Below, in pieces: positions 16,613-26,410 of a stretch of DNA of 64,000 nucleotides (within the stretch, counting starts at the first letter, position 1; every line of letters begins with the position of its first letter). The notes below the pieces were generated by a model. The model made no database searches. It saw only the letters and a list, made by a program, of their open reading frames with translations, and was not told where the DNA came from. This DNA is from Rhizobacter sp. Lineage in GTDB: Bacteria; Pseudomonadota; Gammaproteobacteria; Burkholderiales; Burkholderiaceae_C. Position numbers and translations under genes: made by a program. The DNA is taken from the NCBI GenBank assembly GCA_025355745.1, contig JANXZA010000177.1, positions 1 to 64,000 of the forward strand, read 5' to 3'.

Positions 16613-17971
16613 TCAAGGCTGGTGCTGCGCGGTGCTCAGGTTCGCATAGACGTCGGCCGGGTGGCCTTCGACACGCACGCCCGGGCGCGTCGGGCAGGTC
16701 TCGCTGCCCTTGATGACGAGAAAGTTCTGATGCGCCAGGGCGCCGTCGACGTTGGCATAGGTGGCCGGGTGTTCAAGGTTTGTATCGACCGCGCCGCTGC
16801 CGTCCAGATCGGCGCTGTAGCGGCACACGCGCCGGTCGGCCGCACCCAGACCCACGCTCCAGCCGGCTGGCAGCAGCGTCGTTCGCCCGGACCACTGGCC
16901 GTTGACCAACGGGTAAACAACGCAGTGGTACGCCAGGTGCCGGTCGCCGCTGTCGACCCAGCCCGCCACGCCGACGCTGGCCGGCAGCGCGGCCAGCGGC
17001 ACGGCTTCGATGCGCAGGCTGGCGGTGCCGCCGCCGGGGGTGTACGACACGGTCTTCAGCGCCTCGGTGGCACAGACCGGCGGGTTCGGGTACGCGCCGC
17101 CGGCAAGTGCGAGGGCCACGTCGGCCGCCAGCGGTGCTTCGATGGCCTGCGCCGGGTCGGGCGGCGCGGCCGAGGTGAAGCGGACGATGCCGCTGAGCAG
17201 ATAGCCGATATTTGCGTCGCAGGCCGACAGGTCGGCCGCCTGCAAGTCGCGGCTTGGGGTGGCCGGGTTGATGCCGGTGCAGCGGCCCGTCACGAGACCC
17301 GAGCGGTTGTCGAACACCAGCGCCACGCTGCCGCTGGGCGCCGGCTTGAAGGCACTGCGCCCGCCGCCCAGGTCCTTCGCGCCGAGGGGAATCCGGTGCG
17401 AACGCCCGTAGGCGCCCAGCACCGGCACGCCGCCGCGCGCGACGCCGAGCGCGCCGGTGTAGGCCGGATCGCTGCCGGCGATGATGGAGTTCAGCACCAC
17501 CTGCTGGGCTGCGCCGCTGCGGTCGCTCCAGCTCACCGTGACGGCGGCGTCCTTCGCGTTCGGCGCGTGGTTCGGGTTCATCGCATCGACCGGATCGATC
17601 TGCCGCGCCACCCGGTAACGCGTGTTGATGGCATAGCCGGCCGCCGAGTCGACGCTGCTGGCAGCGCTGGTCACGTCGGCATACGAGCGGGCGCCGCCGG
17701 ACGCGGCCGAGGCGGCAACGATTGAGAAGGCGCGCAGCGATTCCAGGTCTTCCTGGCCGAGCCGCACGGCTTCCGAGCGTTGCCGCGCCACGTCGGAGTT
17801 GAGCCGCAACTGGGTCTGGACCCGCGCGACCGTGAGCATGCCGAGCGACAGCACCAGAAACGCAACCAGCGCTTCGAGCAGCGTGGTGCCGCGCTGGCGG
17901 GCTGCGGCGCGAGAAGCGGCGCGAGAAGCGGCGCAAGAAGCGGTGATGGGGGCAAGGGGCGGGCGGTTCAT
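16613..17971 (-). CDS. pilV: Type IV pilus minor pilin/modification protein PilV-like
   Basis: A 452-aa protein with a prepilin N-terminus: a basic leader ending RQRG, then TTLLEALVAFLVLSLGML, whose Glu at position 5 after the cleavage Gly is the hallmark of type IV pilins. The mature protein is long for PilV, with a large periplasmic region containing several Cys. The leader carries a short in-frame tandem repeat (ASRAASRAA from GCGGCGCGAGAA units). It is the last gene of a fimT-pilE-pilW-pilX-pilV series and probably primes pilus assembly with the other minor pilins. No pilY1 follows. Confidence 0.82.
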   Translation of the reverse strand: MNRPPLAPITASCAASRAASRAAARQRGTTLLEALVAFLVLSLGMLTVARVQTQLRLNSDVARQRSEAVRLGQEDLESLRAFSIVAASAASGGARSYADVTSAASSVDSAAGYAINTRYRVARQIDPVDAMNPNHAPNAKDAAVTVSWSDRSGAAQQVVLNSIIAGSDPAYTGALGVARGGVPVLGAYGRSHRIPLGAKDLGGGRSAFKPAPSGSVALVFDNRSGLVTGRCTGINPATPSRDLQAADLSACDANIGYLLSGIVRFTSAAPPDPAQAIEAPLAADVALALAGGAYPNPPVCATEALKTVSYTPGGGTASLRIEAVPLAALPASVGVAGWVDSGDRHLAYHCVVYPLVNGQWSGRTTLLPAGWSVGLGAADRRVCRYSADLDGSGAVDTNLEHPATYANVDGALAHQNFLVIKGSETCPTRPGVRVEGHPADVYANLSTAQHQP

Positions 17972-17981
17972 GCGGCCCTCG

Positions 17982-19328
17982 TCAGAAGTCGCGCCAGCTG
18001 CCGCTCACGCGCACGAAGCTGCCGCTGTTGCCTTTCAGCAGCGCCAGCATCGGTGCATCTCGGAACAGCTCGGGCGCACCATCGCCCCGGTAGTCGCCTT
18101 CGCTGATGGCCGCGCCGCGCAGGGCGGCGCCCAAGCCGGCCGTGCGGTCCCAGCGCAGGGTGCGGCTGTAGATCAGGCCGTGCAGCAGCACCGCGCCATC
18201 GAGCCTTAGCGCACCGTTGACGACGATCAGGACCGGGTGCTGCGCCGAGCCGAGCGTCAGCGGGCCCGCCAGGTCCAAGTCGCCGTCGACCCAGGCCATG
18301 GCGTTGTCGCCCGAAGCCTCGACGGCTGCGACCAGCGCCGCGCTGCAGCCGGCGCCGCAGTCGAGCCGCACGACGCTCGGCTGCTGCTTCCAGCCGGCCT
18401 TGTCGAGGCCGAAGAACGAGGCGAAGAACTGGTCCGGGGTGAGGCTCGCCAGCGCGCTGTCCTGGCCGGCCAGCACCCCCACGAGCGCGCCGGCCGCAGC
18501 GCCTGCCTGCCAGCTACCGGCGGCCGTGCCAAGGCGCGCCTGACCAGCCGCGATGCTGCCGCCGGCGTGGATCGCGATGGCAGACTCCGGGTCCGGGTTG
18601 TGCGCGCCCAGCGCCGCCGTGTCGGCATCGAAGCCACCGCGCAGCGTGATCGCGGCCACCGGCGGCGTGCGCAGCCCGCCGATCAGGGCCAGGTCGACCT
18701 GGACCCGCGCCGTGGCGTCGGTGCTGGTGCTGGCACCCGGCACGCAGGCCCCGGCCAGCCGCGTGCAGCCGGTCGCGATGACGCGCACGATGCCGGGCTT
18801 TGCGCCGGCCGCGAACTGCAGGCTGAAGGCCGGCGCGGGGCTGTTGCCGGCCGGTGCGGCCAACACCGGCGCGCCGTCGGCCGGGCAACTGCAGGCCCAG
18901 CCGCTGTCGGTGCGCACGCAGCTCGGCTGCAAGGCGGTCAGCGTGCCGGCGTTGCTCCAGGTGACCGGGGTGAAGGCCGAGGTAGCCCGGCCGTAGCTCA
19001 GGTAGCGGGCGCGGAACGTGGTGGCGGCAGGGGCGGCTGCGGGGTTGGCGACAGGCCGGCAATCGGCGCCGAGCCGGGCGCTGTGGTTGAGCTGCGCCTG
19101 CGCCCATTCGAGCCCGGCCTCGGCGGCCTCGAAGGCTTGCGTCGAGCGGTACTGGTTGGCCGAGCTGCGCTGCTCGAAGACCAGATTGCGGTTCACGAAC
19201 ACAGCCACCAGCACCATCGCGAAGAACAGCAGCATCGTGACGACAAGGGCGGCGGCGCCGCGCTGGCGGCGCGGCATGCCGGGCGTGCCGGACATGCAAA
19301 AAGTGGGTGGGCGGGAGCCAGCCATCAC
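17982..19328 (-). CDS. pilX: Type IV pilus assembly protein PilX-like
   Basis: A 448-aa protein. Its N-terminus MPRRQRGAAALVVTMLLFFAMVLVAVFVNR is the PilX form: a basic leader, one hydrophobic helix and no Glu5. EQRSSANQYRSTQAFEAAEAGLEWA directly after the helix matches the conserved PilX N-domain. The remaining C-terminal region (to residue 448) is much larger than in Pseudomonas PilX (about 195 aa) and contains several Cys pairs (CRP, CVRTDSGWACSC). The GTG at 19328 and the ATG one codon later are both possible starts. It lies ten bases from pilV. Confidence 0.8.
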   Translation of the reverse strand: MMAGSRPPTFCMSGTPGMPRRQRGAAALVVTMLLFFAMVLVAVFVNRNLVFEQRSSANQYRSTQAFEAAEAGLEWAQAQLNHSARLGADCRPVANPAAAPAATTFRARYLSYGRATSAFTPVTWSNAGTLTALQPSCVRTDSGWACSCPADGAPVLAAPAGNSPAPAFSLQFAAGAKPGIVRVIATGCTRLAGACVPGASTSTDATARVQVDLALIGGLRTPPVAAITLRGGFDADTAALGAHNPDPESAIAIHAGGSIAAGQARLGTAAGSWQAGAAAGALVGVLAGQDSALASLTPDQFFASFFGLDKAGWKQQPSVVRLDCGAGCSAALVAAVEASGDNAMAWVDGDLDLAGPLTLGSAQHPVLIVVNGALRLDGAVLLHGLIYSRTLRWDRTAGLGAALRGAAISEGDYRGDGAPELFRDAPMLALLKGNSGSFVRVSGSWRDF

Positions 19329-19329
19329 A

Positions 19330-20073
19330 TCAGCCCGGGCAGGCGCCGCTGACGGCGTCGTTGCGCAGTCGCACGTTGCTGTGCAGGCTGCGCGTGACGC
19401 TCGCGTCAGTGGAGGAGCGGCCTGTCACCACCACCGCCAGGCTGCGCACCTGTTGGCGCGGCGGGCAGGTCAGGCTGCCGGCCGGACAGGGCTGGGTGCA
19501 GTAGCCGTGCAGGTCGATCTGCTGCACCGCCGGGGTGACGCTGAACTCGGTGATGTCGAGCGTGCCGGCGTCGGTCAGCGCCTGCCAGTTGCCGGCGCCG
19601 AGCAGCATCTCGATGACGCGGTTGCGGAGCCGAAAACCGAACTGCTCGTTGCTGTCGACGAGGTTGTTTTCGACCGCGTCACGCGAGTAGCGAAAGCTCA
19701 CGGCGTCCGACGCCGCTGCGCTCGGGGCGAGCGCGACGTAGGGGTTGGTGACGACGCCAGGTGCGGCGGCGGTCCAGACGCCATCGGTGGCAGCACCCCA
19801 GTAGCCGGCGCGGCGCAGGTCGCGCGAGATCACGTCGGTGGCGGTGCGCAGGTCTTGCATCAAGCGCGCCTCGAGCAGCAGGTTGCGGTTTTCGCGCAGG
19901 TTGCCGGCGAGCAAGGTCGCACCGGTGGCGGCGATGAACAGCGCGATCGCCACGCCGACCAGCAGCTCGACCAGCGACAGCCCGCGCTGGGCGGGCTGGA
20001 CGGGCTGGACGGGCCGGCGCCGAGTCGCAGTGCGGCAATCGGTGCGGCACTTGTTGCGGTTCACGGCGCGCAT
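19330..20073 (-). CDS. pilW: Type IV pilus minor pilin PilW-like
   Basis: A 247-aa protein starting at MRAVNRNKCR (20073), where TGATG joins it to the stop of the upstream pilin. The prepilin motif AQRGLSLVELLVGVAIALFIAATGATLLAG has Glu at position 5 after the cleavage Gly. TATDVISRDLRRAGYWGA is the conserved PilW block that follows the helix. The C-terminus has paired Cys (YCTQPCPAGSLTCPP) and a last Cys near the end. The leader has a short repeat (PVQPVQPAQ). The 556-residue ORF in the track is an upstream read-through. Confidence 0.85.
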   Translation of the reverse strand: MRAVNRNKCRTDCRTATRRRPVQPVQPAQRGLSLVELLVGVAIALFIAATGATLLAGNLRENRNLLLEARLMQDLRTATDVISRDLRRAGYWGAATDGVWTAAAPGVVTNPYVALAPSAAASDAVSFRYSRDAVENNLVDSNEQFGFRLRNRVIEMLLGAGNWQALTDAGTLDITEFSVTPAVQQIDLHGYCTQPCPAGSLTCPPRQQVRSLAVVVTGRSSTDASVTRSLHSNVRLRNDAVSGACPG

Positions 20074-20681
20074 CACAGGTTCCAGCACTTGGCGTTCAGG
20101 TCGGCCGGGTTCGCGACGCGGGCGTCCGGCCCGGAGGCATAAGCCAGGTTCGCACCGCTCACGCGCACCGCCATGTTGCGGCAGCCGGCATCGCGGGCCT
20201 GGGTGCCGCTGGCGGTGGCCAGCACGTCGTAGCCATCCTCGTCGGCCGAGACCAGTTGCAGCTGGTAGTGGCCGGCTGCCGACCGCGCCGGCGTGCCGAT
20301 GTCGGCCAGGCTGCCGTAGCGCGCGCCGTTGCTGCGCCAGCGTTCCTGGGCTGCCTGCACCTGCATCATCGAGACCAGCACATCGGCGCGGCGCACACGC
20401 TGCAACTGTCCTTCGAAACTCGGCAACGCGATGCTGGTCAGCACGCCGGTCATCGCCACCACAGCGAGCATTTCGATCAGCGTGAAGCCGCCACATGCAC
20501 GGCGACGGCGCGCCTGAGTGGGTGCGTCGTTGGCCGCAGTGGCGAGGGCTGGGCGTGAGCTGCATGACGCCGGAATTATCGACGCGACGGGTGCGCTTCG
20601 GGCGTCGCCGAGTGCAGCGGCCTGCCGCACGTCGGAGCGGATCTGCCGCTGGTCTTGCGCGAGAAGAGAGGTGGTTTGCAT
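20073..20681 (-). CDS. pilE: PilE-like type IV pilin with an unusually long leader
   Basis: A 202-aa protein with prepilin motif RRRACGGFTLIEMLAVVAMTGVLTSIALPSFEGQLQRVRR, Glu at position 5 and a PilE-like C-terminal pair of Cys (CRNMAV, KCWNL). From the ATG at 20681, which has GGAGA upstream, the leader before the cleavage site is about 65 residues, whereas type IVa leaders are usually below 30. No nearer ATG exists in frame, so either the start is non-ATG and later, or the leader is truly long. It starts 39 bases after fimT ends. Confidence 0.75.
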   Translation of the reverse strand: MQTTSLLAQDQRQIRSDVRQAAALGDARSAPVASIIPASCSSRPALATAANDAPTQARRRRACGGFTLIEMLAVVAMTGVLTSIALPSFEGQLQRVRRADVLVSMMQVQAAQERWRSNGARYGSLADIGTPARSAAGHYQLQLVSADEDGYDVLATASGTQARDAGCRNMAVRVSGANLAYASGPDARVANPADLNAKCWNL

Positions 20682-20719
20682 GGTGATTCTCCGAGGCGAA
20701 TTGTTTGGGGTCGGCGGCT

Positions 20720-21304
20720 TCAGCAGGCGCGGTAGCCGGGCATCGCGGCTTGCGGCGAACAGGAGCGAACCCGCCCCATGATGTTGACGACGTGGTGCAC
20801 TGCGCGGCTGTGGGCGCCAAGCACGCGCAGGGTGCCGGTCGGCGTGCTCGTGCCGTGCAGCGGGTCGAACAGCACCGAGCCGACGTTGGCTTGCAGGCGC
20901 ACGCCGCCGGCGTCGGGCAGCACGATGGTGCGAACTTCCTGCGCGCCGCCAATGCACTGTGCCGGCCCGGTCGGCTGGCAGCTGCACAGGGCCGCAGCAC
21001 CGGAGTGGATCACGTAGCACGAACCGTCGGGCATGGCGTGCAGGCTCAGGCGCAGCGGCTGGTTGCGGGCCACTGCCTCGGTGCGCACGAACTGGATGTC
21101 GGTGGCCAGCGCGGTGGCGGCGCGGTCGAGCCGGCGCGAGTCGAGCAGGTTGCGCAGGCTCGGGGCGGCGGTCGAGGCCAGCACCGCCGTGATCGCGATC
21201 ACGACGCAGGCTTCGACCAGCGTCACGCCATGCTGGCCATGCTGGCCGTGTTGGCCAAATTGCCGGCCGGGGCTGCGGCTGGCCTGAAGGGTGTCGGGGG
21301 TCAT
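20720..21304 (-). CDS. fimT: GspH/FimT-family pseudopilin
   Basis: A 194-aa protein. The processed N-terminus GVTLVEACVVIAITAVLASTAAPSLRNLLDSRRLDRAATAL has the pseudopilin Glu5 and matches FimT/GspH, followed by the family block DIQFVRTEAVARNQPLRLS. The leader contains a perfect three-residue repeat, GQHGQHGQHG, from tandem DNA copies. It is the first gene of the minor pilin cluster. It likely contributes to the priming complex at the pilus tip, and FimT proteins have also been linked to DNA uptake in other bacteria. Confidence 0.83.
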   Translation of the reverse strand: MTPDTLQASRSPGRQFGQHGQHGQHGVTLVEACVVIAITAVLASTAAPSLRNLLDSRRLDRAATALATDIQFVRTEAVARNQPLRLSLHAMPDGSCYVIHSGAAALCSCQPTGPAQCIGGAQEVRTIVLPDAGGVRLQANVGSVLFDPLHGTSTPTGTLRVLGAHSRAVHHVVNIMGRVRSCSPQAAMPGYRAC

Positions 21305-21445
21305 CTGTGCTCCGGGGGGTGAACCGATGCACAGACTGTAGAAAATCAGGCCGCGCCGCGCGACCCCTTGAGGTGGGAACGCACGGCCCCTCCCGTGGGT
21401 TCCCCCGCGCCTCCCCCCGTTCGGGTGGCGGGCTCGCCCGCCGCC

Positions 21446-21889
21446 TCAGATGTCGCGGATCAACTGCCGGAACTCGTCCACATCCTCGAAGCTGCGGTAC
21501 ACCGAGGCGAAGCGCACATAGGCGACCTTGTCGATGCGCTTGAGTTCGCGCATCACCAGTTCGCCGAGCTTGGTTGAAGGCACTTCGCGGGCGCCGCTGT
21601 TGAGCAGCTTGTCCTGCATGCGCTCCATCGCGGCGTCGATCTGTTCGACGCTGACCGGGCGCTTGCGCAGAGCCAGCGTCATCGAGGCGCGAATCTTCGA
21701 GGCGTCGAACTCGGCGCGCGTGCCGTCGCGCTTCACCACCGCCGGCAGGGCGATCTCGGCCCGTTCGTAGGTCGTGAAGCGCTTGTCGCAGCTGTGGCAG
21801 CGCCGACGCCGGCGCAGCACGTCGCCTTCATCCGAGTCGCGCGTCTCGACGACCTGGGTTTCTTCGTGGGAGCAGAAGGGGCAGCGCAT
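21446..21889 (-). CDS. nrdR: Transcriptional repressor NrdR
   Basis: A 147-aa protein with the N-terminal zinc ribbon [17 protein letters not shown] and [20 protein letters not shown], followed by the ATP-cone domain ([20 protein letters not shown]). NrdR senses ATP and dATP and represses ribonucleotide reductase genes. All four zinc Cys are present and length is normal. It lies downstream of glyA in the same direction, a conserved betaproteobacterial neighbourhood. A GC-rich inverted repeat just past its stop (21428-21443) could act as a weak terminator. Confidence 0.96.
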   Translation of the reverse strand: MRCPFCSHEETQVVETRDSDEGDVLRRRRRCHSCDKRFTTYERAEIALPAVVKRDGTRAEFDASKIRASMTLALRKRPVSVEQIDAAMERMQDKLLNSGAREVPSTKLGELVMRELKRIDKVAYVRFASVYRSFEDVDEFRQLIRDI

Positions 21890-21907
21890 GAGGCTCAGTC
21901 GAATTCA

Positions 21908-21951
21908 TTCACCGCAGAGGAACTCCGCCAACACCGTCACTCTGCGGTGAA
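21908..21951. repeat. Short palindrome of the CACCGCAGAG family, copy D
   Basis: TTCACCGCAGAG at 21908-21919 and CTCTGCGGTGAA at 21940-21951 are perfect reverse complements around a 20-base loop. The arms share the CACCGCAGAG core with the larger copies in this window but lack the GCGCAGAG extension. It sits between glyA and nrdR and could fold in the transcript. Confidence 0.75.
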
Positions 21952-21968
21952 GAATTGCTTTGGACAGC

Positions 21969-23219
21969 TCAGCGGTAGACCGGGAACTCGGCCGTCAGCG
22001 CGGCGACCTTGGCCTTCACTGCCGCCGTGGTCGCCGCGTCGTTCGGCTGGTCGAGCACGTCGGCGATCAGGTGCGCGGTCTGGCGTGCCTGCGCTTCGCG
22101 GAAGCCGCGCGTCGTCATCGCTGGCGTGCCCAGGCGAATGCCGCTGGTGACCATCGGCTTTTGCGGGTCGTTCGGAATGCCGTTCTTGTTGCACGTCATG
22201 TGGGCCGCACCGAGCAGGTTCTCGGCTTCCTTGCCGGTCAGGTTCTTCGGCCGCAGATCGACCAGCATCACATGCGATTCGGTGCGCCCGCTGACGATGC
22301 GCAGGCCGCGTTCGATCAAGGTCTCGGCCAGCACGACGGCGTTCTTCGCGACCTGTTGCTGATAAACCTTGAACTCGGGTTGCAGCGCTTCCTTGAAGGC
22401 CACCGCCTTGGCCGCGATCACATGCATCAGCGGCCCGCCCTGGATGCCGGGGAAGATGGCGCTGTTGATCTTCTTCGCGATCGCCTCGTCGTTCATCAAC
22501 ACAATGCCACCGCGCGGGCCGCGCAGGCTCTTGTGGGTGGTGGAGGTGACCACATCGGCGTGCGGCAGCGGGTTCGGGTACTCGCCGGCGGCGATCAGGC
22601 CGGCGTAGTGCGCCATGTCGACCATGAAGTACGCGCCGATGTCTTTCGCCACCTTCGCGAAGCGTGCGAAGTCGATGCGCAGACTGTAGGCCGAGGCGCC
22701 GGCGATGACGAGCTTCGGCTTGTGCTCATGGGCCAGGCGCTCCATCGCGTCGTAGTCGATTTCTTCCTTCGCCGTTAGGCCGTAGCTGATGACCTTGAAC
22801 CACTTGCCGCTCATGTTCAACGGCATGCCGTGGGTCAGGTGGCCACCTTCGGCCAGACTCATGCCCATGATGGTGTCGCCGGGCTGCAGCAGGCCGAAGA
22901 ACACCGCCTGATTCGCCTGCGAACCCGAGTTGGCCTGCACATTCGCGTACTCGGAGCCGAACAGCTGTTTGACGCGATCAATGGCGAGTTGCTCGGCGAT
23001 GTCGACGAACTCGCAGCCACCGTAGTACCGCTTGCCGGGGTAGCCCTCAGCGTACTTGTTGGTGAGCTGCGTGCCTTGTGCCTGCATCACGGCCGGCGAG
23101 GCGTAATTCTCGGAGGCGATCAGCTCGATGTGGTCTTCCTGGCGCTGGTTCTCGCGCTGGATCACGGACCAGAGTTCGGGGTCGGTGAGGGCGATGGTTG
23201 ATCGGGCGCGGTCAAACAT
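21969..23219 (-). CDS. glyA: Serine hydroxymethyltransferase
   Basis: A 416-aa PLP enzyme that converts serine and tetrahydrofolate to glycine and 5,10-methylene-THF. The start [17 protein letters not shown] at 23219 matches the family; the 480-residue ORF reads into the leader RNA. Key segments are [28 protein letters not shown] and [16 protein letters not shown], where the Lys of THKS carries PLP. The gene is preceded by a ZTP riboswitch, which fits its role in supplying one-carbon units for purine synthesis. nrdR follows on the same strand. Confidence 0.97.
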   Translation of the reverse strand: MFDRARSTIALTDPELWSVIQRENQRQEDHIELIASENYASPAVMQAQGTQLTNKYAEGYPGKRYYGGCEFVDIAEQLAIDRVKQLFGSEYANVQANSGSQANQAVFFGLLQPGDTIMGMSLAEGGHLTHGMPLNMSGKWFKVISYGLTAKEEIDYDAMERLAHEHKPKLVIAGASAYSLRIDFARFAKVAKDIGAYFMVDMAHYAGLIAAGEYPNPLPHADVVTSTTHKSLRGPRGGIVLMNDEAIAKKINSAIFPGIQGGPLMHVIAAKAVAFKEALQPEFKVYQQQVAKNAVVLAETLIERGLRIVSGRTESHVMLVDLRPKNLTGKEAENLLGAAHMTCNKNGIPNDPQKPMVTSGIRLGTPAMTTRGFREAQARQTAHLIADVLDQPNDAATTAAVKAKVAALTAEFPVYR

Positions 23220-23297
23220 GGTCGGCAGTCCTGTTGCAGCGAAGTCCCCGGGCTGGCTGATGTGCAACCGCATGCATGCGCGGATGGCACATGACCC

Positions 23298-23438
23298 CAA
23301 GGCTGCCCAGGCGAACGGCTGAACGGCGGCCTGCAAGACACAGGCGCCGACCGCGCTCCCCGGTGGTGACCCACCTCGGGCCCCGAGACCGGTGTTCGGT
23401 CGGGGCCGCATCGCCAGTCGCGCGGCCCGTCGAGTGTA
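23298..23438 (-). ncRNA. ZTP (pfl) riboswitch aptamer upstream of glyA
   Basis: Reading the minus strand, GGCCGCGC-GACTGGCG is followed by GGTGGGTCACCACCGGGGAGC-GCGGTC and then CCGTTCGCCTGGGCA. The first and third blocks pair (GGCCGCGC with GCGCGGTC), and GACTGGCG, ACCGGGGAG and CGCCTGGGC are the conserved joining and pseudoknot sequences of the pfl motif, which binds ZTP/ZMP when folate is short. A second stem (CCGACCG with CGGTCGG) lies inside as an insertion. The aptamer ends about 80 bases before glyA. No U-run is seen downstream, while GTTGCA/TGCAAC could mask the start region, so translational control is likely. Confidence 0.85.
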
Positions 23439-23487
23439 GCGGAGTGACTCTGGGACGGGCTGGAAGGTCGGCCGGTCAACAGGTCAG

Positions 23488-24438
23488 TCAGGGCAGCAGC
23501 AACGCGATCTTGTCGGGCTCAACGGCAGCGGGCTCGGCCGGCGCTGGCGTTGCGGGAATCGCATCGCGACGGGGCGCGTGCGGGGCCGTGGCGGCAACGG
23601 CCGGCCCGACCGCCGCGGCACGCATCGACACGCTCTTGCCACCGGCCACCAGGCGAAGTGAATTCTGCTCGCTCAAGACCTTGATTGCATAACCGCCGTC
23701 GTCCAACAGGTTGGCTGCGCCGACATAAAAGCGCAGTCCGGCTTCCAGGCTGCCAGCGCGCGCAATGCATTCCTTCAGCACCTGAACGCCGACACGCAGG
23801 TTTGTCACCGGGTCGAACGCGGCGTGGTTGCCGCCGAACGCCTCGTACTTGTCGTTGTGCATTTTGGTCATGACCTGCATCAGGCCCTGCGCACCGACCG
23901 AACTTTGCGCAAACGGGTTGAAGCTGGACTCGATCGCCATGATCGCCAGGATCAGTGTCGGGTCGAGCCCGGCCTTGGCGCCCACCTGCCAGGCTTCCTG
24001 AACCAGCCGGCTGACCGGCTCCGGAGCGACGCGGTAGCGCCCTGACAGCCATTGCGCAACGGCCGCCTGCTGGCGGTTGAGCGCCTTCGGGTCAGATGCA
24101 GTGGCGCGCGCGATCGCATCGGGTTCGCTGAGTTCGGTGGCCAGCGTGACCACCACAGGCTCTTCGCGCGCCTCTTGGCGTGCCTGGAGCCAGCCCAGGG
24201 CTCGCACCTCGGCTTCGTGACGAAGGTCGGAGTGGCCCACGGCGAAGAGCAGCACAGCAGCGATCACCAGGCCCAGCAAGGCCAGCGTGTTGTGGCTCAC
24301 TTCGAGCAGGCCGTGGCCAACGTCGCGCAGGAACACGGTGGCTGACCGGACGCCGGCAACGCGCACCGACTGCAAACTGGCGCCGCACCGCGCAATGGCT
24401 TGGCGCACGACGGTTGTGAATGGGTCGAACAGGTTCAT
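23488..24438 (-). CDS. Membrane-anchored lytic transglycosylase (SLT domain)
   Basis: The chosen start is [10 protein letters not shown] at 24438 with GAGGAG just upstream, giving 316 aa. A membrane helix ([18 protein letters not shown]) lies near residues 50-68. The soluble part is an SLT transglycosylase: [29 protein letters not shown] contains the catalytic Glu in ESSFNP and the following GAQGLMQ motif, and [13 protein letters not shown] and LRFYVGAA match later SLT motifs. It cleaves the glycan strand of peptidoglycan with anhydro-sugar formation. The C-terminal 60 residues are Ala-Pro rich and probably disordered. Confidence 0.88.
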   Translation of the reverse strand: MNLFDPFTTVVRQAIARCGASLQSVRVAGVRSATVFLRDVGHGLLEVSHNTLALLGLVIAAVLLFAVGHSDLRHEAEVRALGWLQARQEAREEPVVVTLATELSEPDAIARATASDPKALNRQQAAVAQWLSGRYRVAPEPVSRLVQEAWQVGAKAGLDPTLILAIMAIESSFNPFAQSSVGAQGLMQVMTKMHNDKYEAFGGNHAAFDPVTNLRVGVQVLKECIARAGSLEAGLRFYVGAANLLDDGGYAIKVLSEQNSLRLVAGGKSVSMRAAAVGPAVAATAPHAPRRDAIPATPAPAEPAAVEPDKIALLLP

Positions 24439-24711
24439 GTCACTCCTCATCAGTCGCCGGCTTCTTCCGTCTGTGCCCAACCACCGGGGCAGGACGCGAA
24501 GGAAGCGACGGCGATAATTGTTGGCCGGTATCCGCAGGCCGCAGGAAGCGGCGACGCGGCTCGGCATGGCAATCGACAGGCTCCGCGCGTCGCTTCGTCA
24601 TCGAGGCGTGCATCACGGGTAATCCCTGCCGGATCACAAGAAAGCCGGAATTTATCAAGGCGCTTCATAACCAGTCAAGGTTATCAAAAGTCAATTCAAC
24701 TACATAAATGT

Positions 24712-26271
24712 ATGAAATACCGCGACTTGCGTGACTTTATCGCAGGGCTGGAGCGTGCCGGAGAACTCCGGCGCGTCGCAGAGCCAGTCTCCGTGCGGCT
24801 TGAAATGACAGCGGTCAGTGACGCCGTCTTGCGCGCCGGTGGCCCGGCGCTGTGGTTCGAGCGGCCGACGGGTTACAAAATTTCGGCCTTGACAAACCTG
24901 TTTGGCACGCCGAAGCGGGTGGCGCTGGGGATGGGCGCCAGCGAGCTGGGCGAGCTTCGCGATATCGGCCGCCTGCTTGCCAGCCTGAAGGAGCCGGAGC
25001 CGCCGAAGGGGCTGAAAGACGCCGGTAAGCTGCTGCAGATGGCCAAGGCGCTGTGGGACATGAAGCCCGCCAGCGTGCGCAACCCGGCCTGTCAGGAGGT
25101 GGTGCTGGCGGGGCCGGAGGTCGATCTCGGTCGGCTGCCGATTCAGACCTGCTGGCCCGAAGACGCCGGCCCGCTGATCACCTGGGGCCTGGTGATCACG
25201 CGCGGCCCGCAGGGCAGGGCGAATGCGCGCCAGCGGCAGAACCTGGGCATCTACCGCCAGCAGGTGATCGCGCGCAACCAGGTCATCATGCGCTGGCTGG
25301 CCCACCGCGGCGGGGCGCTCGACTTCCGCGATTTCGCGCTCGCCAAGCCGGGCCAGCCGTTTCCGATGGCGGTAGCGCTGGGCGCCGATCCGGCGACCAT
25401 CCTCGGCGCCGTCACGCCGGTGCCCGACAGCTTGTCGGAATACCAGTTCGCCGGACTGCTGCGTGGCAGCCGCACCGAGGTCGCCGACTCCGGTGTCGGC
25501 GATTCCGGCCTGATGCTGCAGGTGCCGGCCCGCGCCGAGATCGTGCTTGAAGGCCACATCCCGGTGGCCGCCGCCGGCTTCGTCGGCGTGAGCGAGCACG
25601 GCGTGAAGCTGAAGGAGGTCGGCGGCTATCTGCATGCGCTGGAAGGCCCGTTCGGCGACCACACCGGGTACTACAACGAGCAGGACTGGTTCCCGGTGTT
25701 TCACATCGAACGCATGACGCACCGCCGCGAGCCCATCTACCACTCCACCTACACCGGCAAGCCGCCCGACGAGCCGGCCATCCTCGGCGTGGCGCTGAAC
25801 GAGGTGTTCGTGCCGATCCTGCAAAAGCAGTTTCCGGAAATCGTCGATTTCTACCTGCCGCCCGAAGGCTGCAGCTACCGGATGGCAATCGTCAGCATTC
25901 GCAAGAGCTACCCCGGCCACGCGAAGCGGCTGATGTTCGGCATCTGGAGCTTCTTGCGCCAGTTTATGTACACCAAGTTCATCGTCGTCACCGACGACGA
26001 CGTGAACATCCGCGACTGGAAGGAAGTGGTCTGGGCCATCACGACCCGCATGGACCCGGTGCGCGATACCTTGCTGGCCGAGAACACTCCCATCGACTAC
26101 CTCGACTTCGCGTCGCCCGTCAGCGGGCTGGGCGGCAAGATGGGGCTAGACGCCACCAACAAGTGGCCCGGAGAGACCGCGCGCGAATGGGGCCGGCCGA
26201 TCCGCATGGACGCCGCAGTGGAGCTTCGCGTGCAAGGCGTGCTGGACGCCTTCATGAAACCAGCGGCATGA
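24712..26271 (+). CDS. ubiD: UbiD-family decarboxylase (3-octaprenyl-4-hydroxybenzoate carboxy-lyase)
   Basis: A 519-aa protein from the ATG at 24712; the ORF track extends into a noncoding leader. UbiD decarboxylates polyprenyl-4-hydroxybenzoate in ubiquinone synthesis using prenylated FMN supplied by UbiX. Family segments are [52 protein letters not shown] (cofactor and substrate region) and [17 protein letters not shown]. The length is slightly above E. coli UbiD (497). ubiX is not in this window. Upstream is AT-rich (GGTTATCAAAAGTCAATTCAAC), a plausible promoter zone, though no boxes were fixed. Confidence 0.93.
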   Translation: MKYRDLRDFIAGLERAGELRRVAEPVSVRLEMTAVSDAVLRAGGPALWFERPTGYKISALTNLFGTPKRVALGMGASELGELRDIGRLLASLKEPEPPKGLKDAGKLLQMAKALWDMKPASVRNPACQEVVLAGPEVDLGRLPIQTCWPEDAGPLITWGLVITRGPQGRANARQRQNLGIYRQQVIARNQVIMRWLAHRGGALDFRDFALAKPGQPFPMAVALGADPATILGAVTPVPDSLSEYQFAGLLRGSRTEVADSGVGDSGLMLQVPARAEIVLEGHIPVAAAGFVGVSEHGVKLKEVGGYLHALEGPFGDHTGYYNEQDWFPVFHIERMTHRREPIYHSTYTGKPPDEPAILGVALNEVFVPILQKQFPEIVDFYLPPEGCSYRMAIVSIRKSYPGHAKRLMFGIWSFLRQFMYTKFIVVTDDDVNIRDWKEVVWAITTRMDPVRDTLLAENTPIDYLDFASPVSGLGGKMGLDATNKWPGETAREWGRPIRMDAAVELRVQGVLDAFMKPAA

Positions 26272-26323
26272 CAAGAGAGGGCTCCAAGGACGCCGCCTTG
26301 CGGCGCCCGTCCCCTGCGGGGAT

Positions 26324-26355
26324 TTGAGTCAAGTGGCAAAACCACATTGACTCAA
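26324..26355. repeat. Strong hairpin downstream of ubiD
   Basis: TTGAGTCAAGTGG, loop CAAAA, CCACATTGACTCAA: thirteen base pairs with one bulged A. It stands about 50 bases after the ubiD stop, preceded by two smaller GC hairpins. No T-run follows, so it could be an RNA-stabilising stem or a Rho-associated end and not a classical terminator. Confidence 0.7.
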
Positions 26356-26410
26356 GAGTGCACACGATGCGTCGATCCGGCTTGAAGTTGCCGGTGCCAT
26401 GACCTAAGTT

